DNA from: Paenibacillus sp. AN1007
GTDB taxonomy: Bacteria; Bacillota; Bacilli; Paenibacillales; Paenibacillaceae
Direction: 5' to 3'
Assembly: GCF_040702995.1 (NCBI RefSeq)
Contig: NZ_CP159992.1
Coordinates: forward strand, 4,768,501 to 4,832,500
DNA length: 64,000 nt
The position numbers and the translations under genes are program-made. This document shows, piece by piece, positions 26,280 to 34,862 of the stretch (positions within the stretch are counted from its first letter, which is position 1; every line of letters begins with the position of its first letter). The notes beneath the pieces are model-generated. The model had not been told where the DNA came from. It did not search any database and saw only the letters and a list, made by a program, of their open reading frames with translations.

Positions 26280-28409
26280 TTATACCAGCCGCATAGGTTT
26301 AATGGCTGCCGCAGTCGTCTTAAAACCGGGCATCCGGCAGTGGGGGTCCAGTTCCGGTCTCGTTGCCCGGTTCACATTCTGCATACCACCCCAGTGCATC
26401 GGTACAAACAGCGTATCCTCCCTTATCGATTCTCTGACTCGCGAGCGTACAGCGAAACTGCCGTAGGCCGACTGAATCTCTACCCACTCACCGTCACGAA
26501 TACGATGACGCGCTGCCGTCGACGGGTGAAGCTCAACAAAGTTCTCCAGTTCGCGAGCCGCCAGTGCCGGACTTCGCCTTGTCTGCACACCGGTCAGGTA
26601 ATGAGGAAGAATTCGGCCATTCGTCAAGATTAGGGGAAAAGCTTCCGAGTTGTTATCCCATCCTTCACTTGAACCCAAGGTAAACACGGCTTTTCCGTCA
26701 GCATGGGCGAATCGATCATAAAATAACAGCCCTTCTCCCTGGTCATCTATGGAAGGACAAGGCCAGAATACCCCCTGCTCGTTACGCAGACGTTCATAGG
26801 TGATTCCATAATAGTCCGCTGTTCCGCCGCGACTTGCAATTCGCAATTCATCGAATATATCCTCAGCTTTCGTGTATTGGAACAGCGAACCTTTGCCCAG
26901 CTGCGCAGCAATCCGGCATAAAATGTCCCAATCATCCAGCGTTTCACCCGGTGCAGCCCTTCCCTTTTCCCGCAGCAGTACTCGCCCCTCCAGATTCGTG
27001 AGTGTACCTTCATTCTCCATATAGGCTGTTACGGGCAGCACAAGATCAGCCATTCTCGCTGTCTCGGATAGAAACATATCGGCAACAACCAGGAAATCAA
27101 GCCTGCGCAGCCCTTCCTCCACCAAGCGTACATTAGGATTCGAAACCACCGGATTGGAGCCCACAACGAGCAGAGCACGGATGTCCTGATCATGGATTTT
27201 TTCCATCATCTCATAAGCTGATACACCTTTGCCTGGCAAAAGAGCAGGATCTACATCCCAAACAGACGCAATATATGCACGATCCTGCTCATTCTCAATA
27301 GAACGGTAACCCGGCAGCTGATCTGACTTCTGCCCATGCTCCCTTCCCCCCTGTCCGTTACCCTGCCCGGTAACAGCCCCATATCCACAACCGGCTCTGC
27401 CAATCTTGCCAGTTGCCAGTACCAGATTCAGGAAATGACGAACAGCCATATGTCCGTCCGTTTGCTGCTCTACCCCGCGTGCCGTCATAATCATGCCGGT
27501 CTGTGCTTCACCGTAGGCCATCGCCGCCTGACGGATCTTCTCCAGTTCAACTCCGCATGCTGCTGCGGCCTGTTCCAGCTTCAGCTCTTTCATCTCCTGT
27601 ACCAGCTGCTCATATCCGGTTGTTCGCTCTTGAACAAATCGGGAATCTGTCAATCCGGCATCCATGATGACCTTCAGCATTGTATCAGCCAGCAGTGAAT
27701 CCATACCAGGCTTTACCTGAAGGTGCAGATCAGCAATGGCTGCGGTCGCCGTCCTTCGCGGATCAATCACAATAATAAACGTCCCATTATCCTTGGCCTC
27801 ATTAAAGTAAGGCAAAAGTGTTGGCTGACATTCGGCTATATTTGTTCCTGCCAGAATAATGCAGCCGGCTTTGGGAATATCGGACAGTGGAAAGGTTAAA
27901 CCGCGGTCCATTCCAAACACTTTGCTCCCGGCGGAAGCTGCTGCTGACATGCAGAAGCGGCCGTTATAGTCGATGTATTTACTTCCTAGAGCCACTCGTG
28001 TGAATTTGCCAAGCAAATATGCGGTTTCATTGGTCAACGAGCCGCCGCCATATACTCCGACAGTATGGGGACCGTAGGTATGCTGAAGCTGCCGCAGACG
28101 ATCAGCAATCGTCTGAATCGCCTCCTCCCATGTACAGGGCTCCAGTTCTCCCTGGCGGCGGATGAGCGGATACATCAGACGCTCGGAACTGAATACCTGC
28201 TGGTGAGCGTTCATGCCCTTCACACACAGGCGGCCCTGTGAAGCCTTATTGGGTACGCCCTGAACCCTGTACTCTGCTGGTCTCTGACCTGCAGCAGGAG
28301 CGGCAAGCTCTTCGACTGACATCCTGCACTGCACGCTGCAGTAAGGACATTGGGTTTCTTTTACATATAACCTTGATGCAGCTTGTTCCGTATTCACTGC
28401 TTCCATCAT
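26280..28409 (-). CDS. nasC: Assimilatory nitrate reductase, catalytic subunit
   Basis: A 709-residue cytoplasmic molybdoenzyme that reduces nitrate to nitrite. An N-terminal [4Fe-4S] site is formed by C21, C24, C28 and C62 (GRLCVKG). The Mo-coordinating cysteine lies in NGRFCMSAAA, and the bis-MGD binding segments VYGGGSLTNETAYLLG, VGSNPVVSNPN and PVTAYMENEGTLTNLEGR are present. Length matches B. subtilis NasC. It is the second gene of the operon, 38 bases after nasB, and takes electrons from NasB. No nitrite reductase genes lie in the window. Confidence 0.93.
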   Translation of the reverse strand: MMEAVNTEQAASRLYVKETQCPYCSVQCRMSVEELAAPAAGQRPAEYRVQGVPNKASQGRLCVKGMNAHQQVFSSERLMYPLIRRQGELEPCTWEEAIQTIADRLRQLQHTYGPHTVGVYGGGSLTNETAYLLGKFTRVALGSKYIDYNGRFCMSAAASAGSKVFGMDRGLTFPLSDIPKAGCIILAGTNIAECQPTLLPYFNEAKDNGTFIIVIDPRRTATAAIADLHLQVKPGMDSLLADTMLKVIMDAGLTDSRFVQERTTGYEQLVQEMKELKLEQAAAACGVELEKIRQAAMAYGEAQTGMIMTARGVEQQTDGHMAVRHFLNLVLATGKIGRAGCGYGAVTGQGNGQGGREHGQKSDQLPGYRSIENEQDRAYIASVWDVDPALLPGKGVSAYEMMEKIHDQDIRALLVVGSNPVVSNPNVRLVEEGLRRLDFLVVADMFLSETARMADLVLPVTAYMENEGTLTNLEGRVLLREKGRAAPGETLDDWDILCRIAAQLGKGSLFQYTKAEDIFDELRIASRGGTADYYGITYERLRNEQGVFWPCPSIDDQGEGLLFYDRFAHADGKAVFTLGSSEGWDNNSEAFPLILTNGRILPHYLTGVQTRRSPALAARELENFVELHPSTAARHRIRDGEWVEIQSAYGSFAVRSRVRESIREDTLFVPMHWGGMQNVNRATRPELDPHCRMPGFKTTAAAIKPMRLV

Positions 28410-28447
28410 GATCCACTCCTGCCTTCCCGGGTTATATATTTAAGTCT

Positions 28448-30700
28448 TTATGCTTCTACCTGAACACTGGGTACTTCGATGGATATCCGTTCCGCCTGTG
28501 CAGCATCAACGCCGCGTTCCTGTTCACGAATGAATCCGAGTTCGTGCTGCAGGCGTGTATCCAAAAGCGTTTCCCGAATCAGCATGATGCCAAGTCGTTC
28601 CGTCCACATCCATAACGGTTCATCAAACCAAGCCGTCTGCCGATACCACTGCAGACAGGCTGACGAGAGATCAGCGGCCTGCTGCGCTGAATCAGCTGTG
28701 CCCAGCAGCAGACCTTCTTTCACCGGATGTCCTGCATGGCCTCCAGCATAAATCTCCCATCCAGCCGGGGAAGCCAGCAGACCTATGTCTGCCACCAGCG
28801 CACTCACCGGAGAACGAATACCCGAGGCAATACCTATGTTGACTTGGGACGGCATCACTGCATTTTTCCACATGATGCGAAGCTGAGTCTCTAGATCACC
28901 TGCAGCAGTGCTGGAAGCCAATGATGAAATGTGGTGATCCGAATAGAGGTGTATCCCCTGATGATGTTCCAGTCCTGTTTTCAATTCTTTTTCAACGGAG
29001 TACGGTATGAGTCTTGAGATATGAGCATAATAGCGAACTGCAGGAAGGCATACGGAGCAGCCAAGTTCGGACTGCCATTTCAGCTGCTTCAGAAGCGAAG
29101 TGAATTGTTTTTCGCCAACGGGGGCGACCCCAGACTCTAAATTCGGGCTTCTGGTTTTGTCCGGATCTGCTGTCACCATAACATCCAATCGACGTTTAAG
29201 CTCTTCATGACCCATGTCGGTGCAGCGGCATACAGGCATTACGGTAGACTTTTTTTCCGCAGCATCTGCATCTGCACTTATATCTGCACCTCCATCACGC
29301 TTCACGCGTTGAGCGTGTTTCAGCAGGGCAGCCACCATGGGTTTGCATCCACCGCATGAACCTGAAGCTTTGGTTTGCTGTTTCACTTGTTCGACAGTCT
29401 CCAGCCCCCGCTCCTGAATGGCCTTCAGAATCGCTGCTTTGGTTACATTGCTGCAGGCACATACCGTATCCTGACTTGGAAGCGCAGCTGCGGCTGTCTC
29501 TGCTGGGTCTGGGACATCTTCCCGGGGAGCAAGCTCGGCTATATCTGCTCCGCGCCGCACAAGACCAAGCAGAGCCGTGCCTTCAACCGTGTTTCCAAAC
29601 AGTATGGCACCTCTAATCCTGCCAGCCTGCATCAGCACTTTTTTGTACGTGCCTTGAATGCCATCCAAATGCTGAACTGCCGTCTGCAGCAGGTCGCCGC
29701 TGATCTCCCCTGCCGAGAAGACATCCACACCCGACACTTTCAGCTGTGAATACGGGACAGAACCTGCATACCCGGGAATCTCCTGTCCGCATAACGTACG
29801 CGCCAGCACCTTCCCCTGCTCATACAGCGGTGCTACCAGACCATAACTGATGCCCCGATGCTCTGCACATTCTCCAACGGCATATATATCCGGCACACTG
29901 GTACGCATATAATCGTCGACTACAACAGCACGTTGTGTGGCGATGCCGCTTCTCCTGGCTAAATCCACATTCGGCCGAATCCCGACAGCGACAATAACCA
30001 CCTGTGCCTCAAGCTTCGAACCATCTGTGAACAGAAGTCCCTGCGCTTGTGAACGTCCGGTGATTTTCTGCGTGTTTTTATTTAAAAGAAAGGACATGCC
30101 CTGAGCTTCAAGCTCAGCCTGAAGCATCGATGCAGCCTCGTAATCCAGCTGCCGGTTCATAATATAAGGCGCATTATGAACCACCACCGCTTCCATACCC
30201 AGATGCAGCAGTCCCCGTGCAGCTTCCAGCCCAAGCAGTCCGCCGCCGATGACAGCTGCTTTACGATATTCTTTGGAGTACTTGGCCATACGAGTGCAGT
30301 CATCGATCGTCCGGAAGGACATGACACGTTCCTTATCCATCCCAGGGATCGGCGGAATAAACGGGGAAGAACCTGTTGCGAGAATCAATATGTCGTACGT
30401 TTCCCGTTTGCCAGATTCCGTTTCAATGAATTTGTCACGAGGCTCGATCCGATGCACGGTTTCCCCCGTACAAAGCCTTATTTTACGTTCCGCATACCAG
30501 GTCCAGTCATTCATAATGATATCCTGTATGGAATGCTCACCTTGGAGAACTTTGGATAACATAATGCGATTGTAGTTAGGCCGGGGTTCTGTTCCGTAGA
30601 TCACAATCTCATACGCATTCGGCTCCAGGTTAATAATCTCTTCCACACATTTCACTCCTGCCATGCCGTTGCCGACTACGACCAATTTCTTTCTGCTCAT
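28448..30700 (-). CDS. nasB: Nitrate reductase electron-transfer subunit
   Basis: A 750-residue flavoprotein that passes electrons from NAD(P)H to NasC. The N-terminal FAD/NAD module has VVGNGMAG and IGGGLLGLEAARGL. A BFD-type [2Fe-2S] domain follows (CACSNVTKAAI...GSCGGCKP), then a second, incomplete Cys set (CRCTDMG...LGCSVC) and a C-terminal half nitrite/sulfite-reductase ferredoxin-like domain. Start 30700 (MSRKKLVVVGNGMAG) has GGGGGAG upstream. The frame stays open to 30823, but that extension only translates the tandem repeat in the leader and should not be included. Confidence 0.9.
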   Translation of the reverse strand: MSRKKLVVVGNGMAGVKCVEEIINLEPNAYEIVIYGTEPRPNYNRIMLSKVLQGEHSIQDIIMNDWTWYAERKIRLCTGETVHRIEPRDKFIETESGKRETYDILILATGSSPFIPPIPGMDKERVMSFRTIDDCTRMAKYSKEYRKAAVIGGGLLGLEAARGLLHLGMEAVVVHNAPYIMNRQLDYEAASMLQAELEAQGMSFLLNKNTQKITGRSQAQGLLFTDGSKLEAQVVIVAVGIRPNVDLARRSGIATQRAVVVDDYMRTSVPDIYAVGECAEHRGISYGLVAPLYEQGKVLARTLCGQEIPGYAGSVPYSQLKVSGVDVFSAGEISGDLLQTAVQHLDGIQGTYKKVLMQAGRIRGAILFGNTVEGTALLGLVRRGADIAELAPREDVPDPAETAAAALPSQDTVCACSNVTKAAILKAIQERGLETVEQVKQQTKASGSCGGCKPMVAALLKHAQRVKRDGGADISADADAAEKKSTVMPVCRCTDMGHEELKRRLDVMVTADPDKTRSPNLESGVAPVGEKQFTSLLKQLKWQSELGCSVCLPAVRYYAHISRLIPYSVEKELKTGLEHHQGIHLYSDHHISSLASSTAAGDLETQLRIMWKNAVMPSQVNIGIASGIRSPVSALVADIGLLASPAGWEIYAGGHAGHPVKEGLLLGTADSAQQAADLSSACLQWYRQTAWFDEPLWMWTERLGIMLIRETLLDTRLQHELGFIREQERGVDAAQAERISIEVPSVQVEA

Positions 30701-30781
30701 GGGCACTCCCCCTATCGCTTTTACATCTGCAAATAAAACAGAACTGCCTATCTCTGATCGACCCGGAACCATTCCTTCTCC

Positions 30782-30864
30782 CGATTTAAAACACAATAAC
30801 CCCTTTTTCGATTTAAAGCACAATAACCCCTTTTTCCGATTTAAAGCACAATAACCCCTTTTCC
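30782..30864. repeat. Three tandem 27-28 bp repeats in the nasB leader
   Basis: Three nearly identical units start at 30782, 30809 and 30837, each CGATTTAAA(A/G)CACAATAACC followed by CCTTTTTC. They differ at one internal base and in the length of the T-run. They lie between the presumed nasB promoter and its start codon, so they are transcribed as untranslated leader on the minus strand. Confidence 0.85.
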
Positions 30865-30880
30865 ATTAAGGGAAAAGGGG
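30854..30880 (-). promoter_or_regulatory. Leader hairpin upstream of nasB
   Basis: On the minus strand CCCCTTTTCC (30880-30871) pairs perfectly with GGAAAAGGGG (30863-30854) around a short loop. The same left arm could also pair with the GAAAAAGGGG of the two other tandem repeat units downstream. No T-run directly follows, so it is not a simple terminator. Confidence 0.55.
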
Positions 30881-30931
30881 CACCATTGCCTCCGAGCTCT
30901 ACACGCCATTGTGCAGATTTTTATTAAATTA

Positions 30932-30960
30932 AGATTAATTGAATCCAAAGTACATGTCAA
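30932..30960 (-). promoter_or_regulatory. Candidate nasB promoter
   Basis: On the minus strand TTGACA (30960-30955), a 17-base spacer and TAATCT (30937-30932). The -35 is a perfect consensus, the -10 weak. The -35 is part of a GlnR/TnrA-type box. Confidence 0.5.
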
Positions 30961-30971
30961 CTAATTTGACA
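30955..30971. promoter_or_regulatory. GlnR/TnrA-type box 1
   Basis: TGTCAACTAATTTGACA fits the TGTNA-N7-TNACA consensus of the GlnR/TnrA nitrogen regulators. It includes the -35 of the presumed minus-strand nasB promoter. Confidence 0.75.
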
Positions 30972-31016
30972 CCAAAAGCAATATTCATGCGAAAAAATAA
31001 TTATTTTAAAATTTAA

Positions 31017-31033
31017 TGTTATTTTTATTGACA
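31017..31033. promoter_or_regulatory. GlnR/TnrA-type box 2
   Basis: TGTTATTTTTATTGACA fits TGTNA-N7-TNACA and contains the -35 of the nitrate transporter promoter. The centres of the two boxes are 62 bases apart. Confidence 0.75.
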
Positions 31034-31056
31034 TTATCTTTTTCCCTTTTTATAAT
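31028..31056 (+). promoter_or_regulatory. Consensus sigma-A promoter of the nitrate transporter
   Basis: TTGACA (31028-31033), a spacer of exactly 17 bases and TATAAT (31051-31056), a perfect consensus. Transcription should start near 31063, just before the first hairpin of the leader. Confidence 0.88.
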
Positions 31057-31066
31057 TTGAATCAAA

Positions 31067-31116
31067 ATCACAGCGATGTGATCATCTCAGGAGCGGGACA
31101 CAAAGACGTGTACCGC
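31067..31116 (+). ncRNA. ANTAR-type double hexaloop antitermination element
   Basis: Hairpin 1 is ATCAC-AGCGAT-GTGAT (31067-31082). Hairpin 2 is GCGGGACAC-AAAGAC-GTGTACCGC (31093-31116, one mismatch). Both loops have six bases with A at position 1 and G at position 4, the signature recognised by ANTAR-domain RNA-binding regulators. A ten-base linker separates them. They lie at the very 5' end of the predicted transcript, and a strong terminator follows 14 bases later. This is the arrangement of nitrate- or ethanolamine-controlled ANTAR leaders. Confidence 0.75.
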
Positions 31117-31129
31117 CTGTCGGCAGCGG

Positions 31130-31171
31130 GGCCGCAAATCGTTCTGGATCAGGACGACTTGCGGCCTTTTT
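31130..31171 (+). terminator. Leader terminator (attenuator) of the nitrate transporter
   Basis: A 15-base stem with one mismatch and one G-T pair (31130-31144 with 31152-31166), a seven-base loop and five T. It lies 60 bases before the start codon and after the paired hexaloop hairpins. Unless read-through is allowed, the gene downstream would not be transcribed. Confidence 0.88.
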
Positions 31172-31232
31172 CTGCCTGAATGAACACGTAGAGACATAAT
31201 AAAGAACCTACTTGGATGAGGAGCGATGAGGA

Positions 31233-32465
31233 ATGGTAGAGAGCAAAAGTTTTTGGAAAAGCGGGCATAAGCCCACGCTGTTCGGAGCATTTATGTATTT
31301 TGACATCAGTTTTATGATCTGGGGGATGCTCGGTCCGCTTGCTGTAATTATTGCCATGGATTATCCGATGACCCCATTGGAAAAAGCAAATTTGGTCGCC
31401 CTGCCCATTCTCGGGGGTTCCATTCTGCGGCTTGTGCTTGGTTTCATGTCCGACTATATCGGTCCCAAATTAACCGCACAGATTGGCATGTTATTGACAC
31501 TTGTTCCATTGCTGCTGGGCTGGTTATGGGTTGATTCCCTCAGTCAGCTCTATGTCGTGGCTCTTCTGCTTGGCGTAGCGGGTGCTTCATTTGCAGCGGC
31601 ACTACCGCTTGCAGGCCAGTGGTATCCAAAAGAACACCAAGGTCTTGCCATGGGTATAGCCGGGGCAGGTAACAGCGGAACGGTACTCGCCACCTTATTC
31701 GCTAACCGTCTTGCCACTCACTTTGGCAGTTGGGAGATCGTTTTTGGACTCGCAATCATTCCGATTGTAATCGTCTTTATCCTATTTTCCCTCTTTGCCA
31801 AGAATAGTCCGAATCGTCCAGAGCCCAAAAAGCTGTCTCAATACAGTTCGCTGCTTAAACAAAAAGATGCATGGGTCTTCTGTGCATTCTATTGTGTCAC
31901 TTTCGGAGGTTTCGTTGGCCTCTGTAACTATCTGACCATTTTCTTTAATACCCAATACGGCCTTTCTGCAGTGCATGCCGCCGACATTACGACGTTCTGT
32001 GTGATTGCAGGCAGTTTCTTCCGGCCTGTTGGCGGTTTTCTGGCTGATAAAATGGGTGGAACCCGAATGCTGACTTTTCTATACTCAGGCGCCTGCATCA
32101 TGCTTCTCGGCGTATCCTTCCTGCCCCCTCTTCCTGTAGTGATCGTCATGCTGTTCCTGGGTATGATGTGCCTTGGGGCTGGAAACGGATCTGTATTTCA
32201 ATTAGTTCCGCAGCGTTTCGGAAGCGAGATCGGTCTGATGACAGGCATCGTCGGTGCTGCCGGCGGATTGGGCGGCTACGCCCTGCCGCTCATTCTGGGC
32301 CAGCTGTACAGCACATATCAATCTTACACGCCAGGCTTTATTATTCTTAGTCTCATTGCTGCCGCATCCTTGTGCCTTGTACTCTTTATGCAATCCCGCT
32401 GGCGTGTAAGCTGGCTGAACAGAGGGAGCACAGGCATAGCCGATTCAACCTCGCTGACGTCCTGA
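31233..32465 (+). CDS. nasA: Nitrate/nitrite transporter, NarK/NasA-type MFS
   Basis: A 410-residue membrane protein with 12 predicted helices. The nitrate signature motifs of the NNP family are visible as MGIAGAGNSGT (helix 5 region) and CLGAGNGSVFQLVPQRF (helix 11 region), with the conserved arginine in SILRLVLGFMSD. It would import nitrate for the divergent nasB-nasC reductase. AGGAG precedes the ATG. Control is probably double: nitrogen status through a GlnR-type box at the promoter, and an ANTAR-type antitermination leader. Confidence 0.93.
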   Translation: MVESKSFWKSGHKPTLFGAFMYFDISFMIWGMLGPLAVIIAMDYPMTPLEKANLVALPILGGSILRLVLGFMSDYIGPKLTAQIGMLLTLVPLLLGWLWVDSLSQLYVVALLLGVAGASFAAALPLAGQWYPKEHQGLAMGIAGAGNSGTVLATLFANRLATHFGSWEIVFGLAIIPIVIVFILFSLFAKNSPNRPEPKKLSQYSSLLKQKDAWVFCAFYCVTFGGFVGLCNYLTIFFNTQYGLSAVHAADITTFCVIAGSFFRPVGGFLADKMGGTRMLTFLYSGACIMLLGVSFLPPLPVVIVMLFLGMMCLGAGNGSVFQLVPQRFGSEIGLMTGIVGAAGGLGGYALPLILGQLYSTYQSYTPGFIILSLIAAASLCLVLFMQSRWRVSWLNRGSTGIADSTSLTS

Positions 32466-32480
32466 TTCTCTACCTGCACA

Positions 32481-32523
32481 AACAAACAGCAGCACAGCCA
32501 GATAGGCAGTGCTGCTGTTTGTT
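32481..32523. terminator. Terminator between nasA and fabF (convergent)
   Basis: A perfect 15-base stem, AACAAACAGCAGCAC (32481-32495) with its complement (32509-32523). T-richness is within the stem rather than after it. It lies between the two convergent stop codons. Confidence 0.7.
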
Positions 32524-32554
32524 CTAATACAACCTACTATTCAACCCTTTCTGC

Positions 32555-33799
32555 TCATGCCGAGTACTTCTGAAGAATAATAACTGCATTATGCCCGCCA
32601 AATCCAAAGGAATTGGATATGCCAATCTGTAAATCCGCTTCTCTCGCTGTATTCGGGACGTAATCCAGATCACATTCAGGGTCCTGCTGCTCCTGATTAA
32701 TCGTAGGCGGGATAATACCATGCCTCAGCGTTTGGACTAGAGATATTGCCTCAGCTCCTCCTGCGGCACCGAGCATATGTCCGGTCATCGATTTGTTCGC
32801 TGTAATTGGAATACGATAGGCACTCTCTCCAAAAAGCTGTTTGATCGCTCTGGTCTCAGAGAGATCACCTGCCTCTGTACTGGTCGCATGGGCGTTAATG
32901 ACATCAATATCTCCGGGCTGCAGCTGTGCGTCTCGCAGTGCTGCCTTCATGGCCAGATAAGCTCCCCTTCCTTCCGGGTGAGTCGCCACCATATGATACG
33001 CATCCGAAGAAGCTCCGTATCCGGTAACTTCAGCGAGAATATTCGCGCCTCTTGCCAGTGCATGAGACAGGGATTCCACAACCAGAATACCAGCTCCCTC
33101 TGCCATGACAAACCCGTCTCTGCCTGCGTCAAACGGCCGGCTTGCGGCTGTAAAAGCTTCATTTCTAGTCGATAATGCCGTAGCATTGCTGAAGCTGGCG
33201 AGGGATATCTCTGTCACCGCTGCTTCCGTTCCTCCAGCAAAAATGACATCTGCTCCTCCGTGACGAATCAGCCGGTAGGCTTCGCCAATGGCTGTGTTGC
33301 CAATGGAACAAGCCGTAACCGGGGAGAGCGTAGGCCCCCAGCATCCAAACCTCATACTGACTGCGGCTGCCGCCATATTGGATATCATCATGGGTACAAG
33401 CGTCGGGCTAACTCGCGATGCTCCCCGTTCCGATAAAATGCTGCCCTGATCCATCAAAGTTTGAATCCCGCCGATGCCCGAGCCGATATATACACCGATC
33501 CGCTCCCGGTCTAGTGACTCCAGCACAAGACCTGAATCTGCTAACGCCTGATCTGCAGCCGCAGCAGCAAACTGCACAAAGCGATCCATACGCCTTGCCT
33601 CCTTACGACCAAATCGAGCTTCACCATCAAAATCAAGAACCATACCAGCGATTCTCGTTTTATACAGCGCACTGTCCAGATGTTGAATCGGGGTGATTCC
33701 CGATTTCCCTTCCTTCAATGCGTTCCAGAATGTATCCACATCATTGCCGAGCGGAGAAATCACACCCATTCCTGTAATCACGACACGTTCCATACTCAT
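32555..33799 (-). CDS. fabF: Beta-ketoacyl-ACP synthase II paralogue
   Basis: A 414-residue condensing enzyme of fatty-acid (or polyketide-like) elongation. The Cys-His-His triad is present at C164 (TACSIGNTAIG), H304 (NAHATSTEAGD) and H341, with K336 in NKSMTGH. The motif around C164 departs from the usual TACATGTH, and NAHGTST reads NAHATST, so it is probably an accessory FabF rather than the main housekeeping copy. No acyl carrier protein or FabH gene accompanies it. It stands divergent to an MmyB-type regulator. Confidence 0.9.
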   Translation of the reverse strand: MSMERVVITGMGVISPLGNDVDTFWNALKEGKSGITPIQHLDSALYKTRIAGMVLDFDGEARFGRKEARRMDRFVQFAAAAADQALADSGLVLESLDRERIGVYIGSGIGGIQTLMDQGSILSERGASRVSPTLVPMMISNMAAAAVSMRFGCWGPTLSPVTACSIGNTAIGEAYRLIRHGGADVIFAGGTEAAVTEISLASFSNATALSTRNEAFTAASRPFDAGRDGFVMAEGAGILVVESLSHALARGANILAEVTGYGASSDAYHMVATHPEGRGAYLAMKAALRDAQLQPGDIDVINAHATSTEAGDLSETRAIKQLFGESAYRIPITANKSMTGHMLGAAGGAEAISLVQTLRHGIIPPTINQEQQDPECDLDYVPNTAREADLQIGISNSFGFGGHNAVIILQKYSA

Positions 33800-33888
33800 A
33801 TTATTTTCCTCCTTGAACGATCTTCACTTGTGAAATAAAGCTTATGTATTCATAGTGCCATTTCTATATATCCTATTACAAGTTGTCA

Positions 33889-33919
33889 TTTATCATAGTA
33901 TAATGACTACCATGATAAA
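33889..33919. promoter_or_regulatory. Inverted repeat around the regulator's -10
   Basis: TTTATCAT (33889-33896) and ATGATAAA (33912-33919) flank the -10-like TATAAT (33899-33904) of the regulator gene. It could be an autoregulatory operator for the divergent fabF and regulator genes. Confidence 0.55.
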
Positions 33920-33937
33920 CAGATTGAAGGTGATCCT

Positions 33938-34786
33938 ATGAGTGAAACGAATCGATTGCAAGCCCTGTCTGCTTTTTTAAAAACACAGCGCTCCAAGCTC
34001 TCTCCGGAATCGGTTGGCTTGCCTGCCAGCGGCAGGCGAAGAACTCCCGGACTGAGAAGAGAGGAAGTAGCACAGCTCGCGGGTGTGAGCACAACCTGGT
34101 ATACCTGGTTGGAACAAGGGCGGAGCATCCAGGTTTCACATTCCGTACTGGACAGCATTGCTTCTGCACTCAGACTCACTGCGGATGAACGCAAATATTT
34201 ATTTTCGCTGGCTGTGGAGCATTATTCAGATCTGCCTGTACCGGAACCGGAAACACTGCAGCTTCATCCGTCATTGCAAAAAATTTTGCAAGAACTGCGG
34301 TATTGTCCCACCATCATTTCAGATCGACGCTGTTTTATCGTAGGCTGGAACGAAGCTGCCGCACAAGTTTTTATGAACTTTGAACAGATTCCTTTCGAGC
34401 AGCGCAACATGATCAGTCTGCTGTTTGACCGAAAAGAGCTGCGCAGACTTGCAGTGAACTGGGAGGACTTTGTCAGCGGATTTTTATCTATTTTTCGCGG
34501 CTATTATGGTCGTTATGTCGACGATGAATGGTATAATCTATTTTTGGATGATATGATGAGCCGCCACTCCGATTTTCAGTCCTTGTGGAAACAAAGCAGC
34601 GTAAGCAGTGCTCCTGATGTTTGGATCGAGTTCAGACATTCCAAAGCAGGTAAAATGTTATTTGACCTGACTTCATTACAAGTTCAAGGCAATTCCGATC
34701 TGCGATGCAGCATCTATACACCAGCACCTGAAACGGCAACGGAGCGAAAATTAATGCAGCTGCTTGAACGCAAAAATGAATCCTGA
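33938..34786 (+). CDS. XRE-family regulator with MmyB-like ligand domain
   Basis: A 282-residue regulator. The N-terminal helix-turn-helix includes RRTPGLRREEVAQLAGVSTTWYTWLEQGR, across residues 33-61. The C-terminal MmyB-like domain (about 110-270) has ISDRRCFIVGWNEAA and WIEFRHSKAG. MmyB-type domains are reported to bind fatty-acid-like ligands. Being divergent from a fabF paralogue makes acyl-chain sensing plausible, but that is inference. Confidence 0.87.
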   Translation: MSETNRLQALSAFLKTQRSKLSPESVGLPASGRRRTPGLRREEVAQLAGVSTTWYTWLEQGRSIQVSHSVLDSIASALRLTADERKYLFSLAVEHYSDLPVPEPETLQLHPSLQKILQELRYCPTIISDRRCFIVGWNEAAAQVFMNFEQIPFEQRNMISLLFDRKELRRLAVNWEDFVSGFLSIFRGYYGRYVDDEWYNLFLDDMMSRHSDFQSLWKQSSVSSAPDVWIEFRHSKAGKMLFDLTSLQVQGNSDLRCSIYTPAPETATERKLMQLLERKNES

Positions 34787-34862
34787 ACAGCTTGCTCATG
34801 ACCACGGGAAAAGGTAGGGATTAGCCCGTAAATTTTATAACGTGGATTCAGAAAGGAACACC

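Noticed and set aside
30701..30823. N-terminal extension of NasB
   Set aside because: It only translates the tandem repeats of the leader; NasB proteins start at MSRKKLVVVGNGMAG and a good ribosome binding site lies there.
30782..30864. Three regularly spaced repeats as a possible CRISPR array
   Set aside because: The units are directly adjacent without unique spacers, so they are tandem repeats, not CRISPR.
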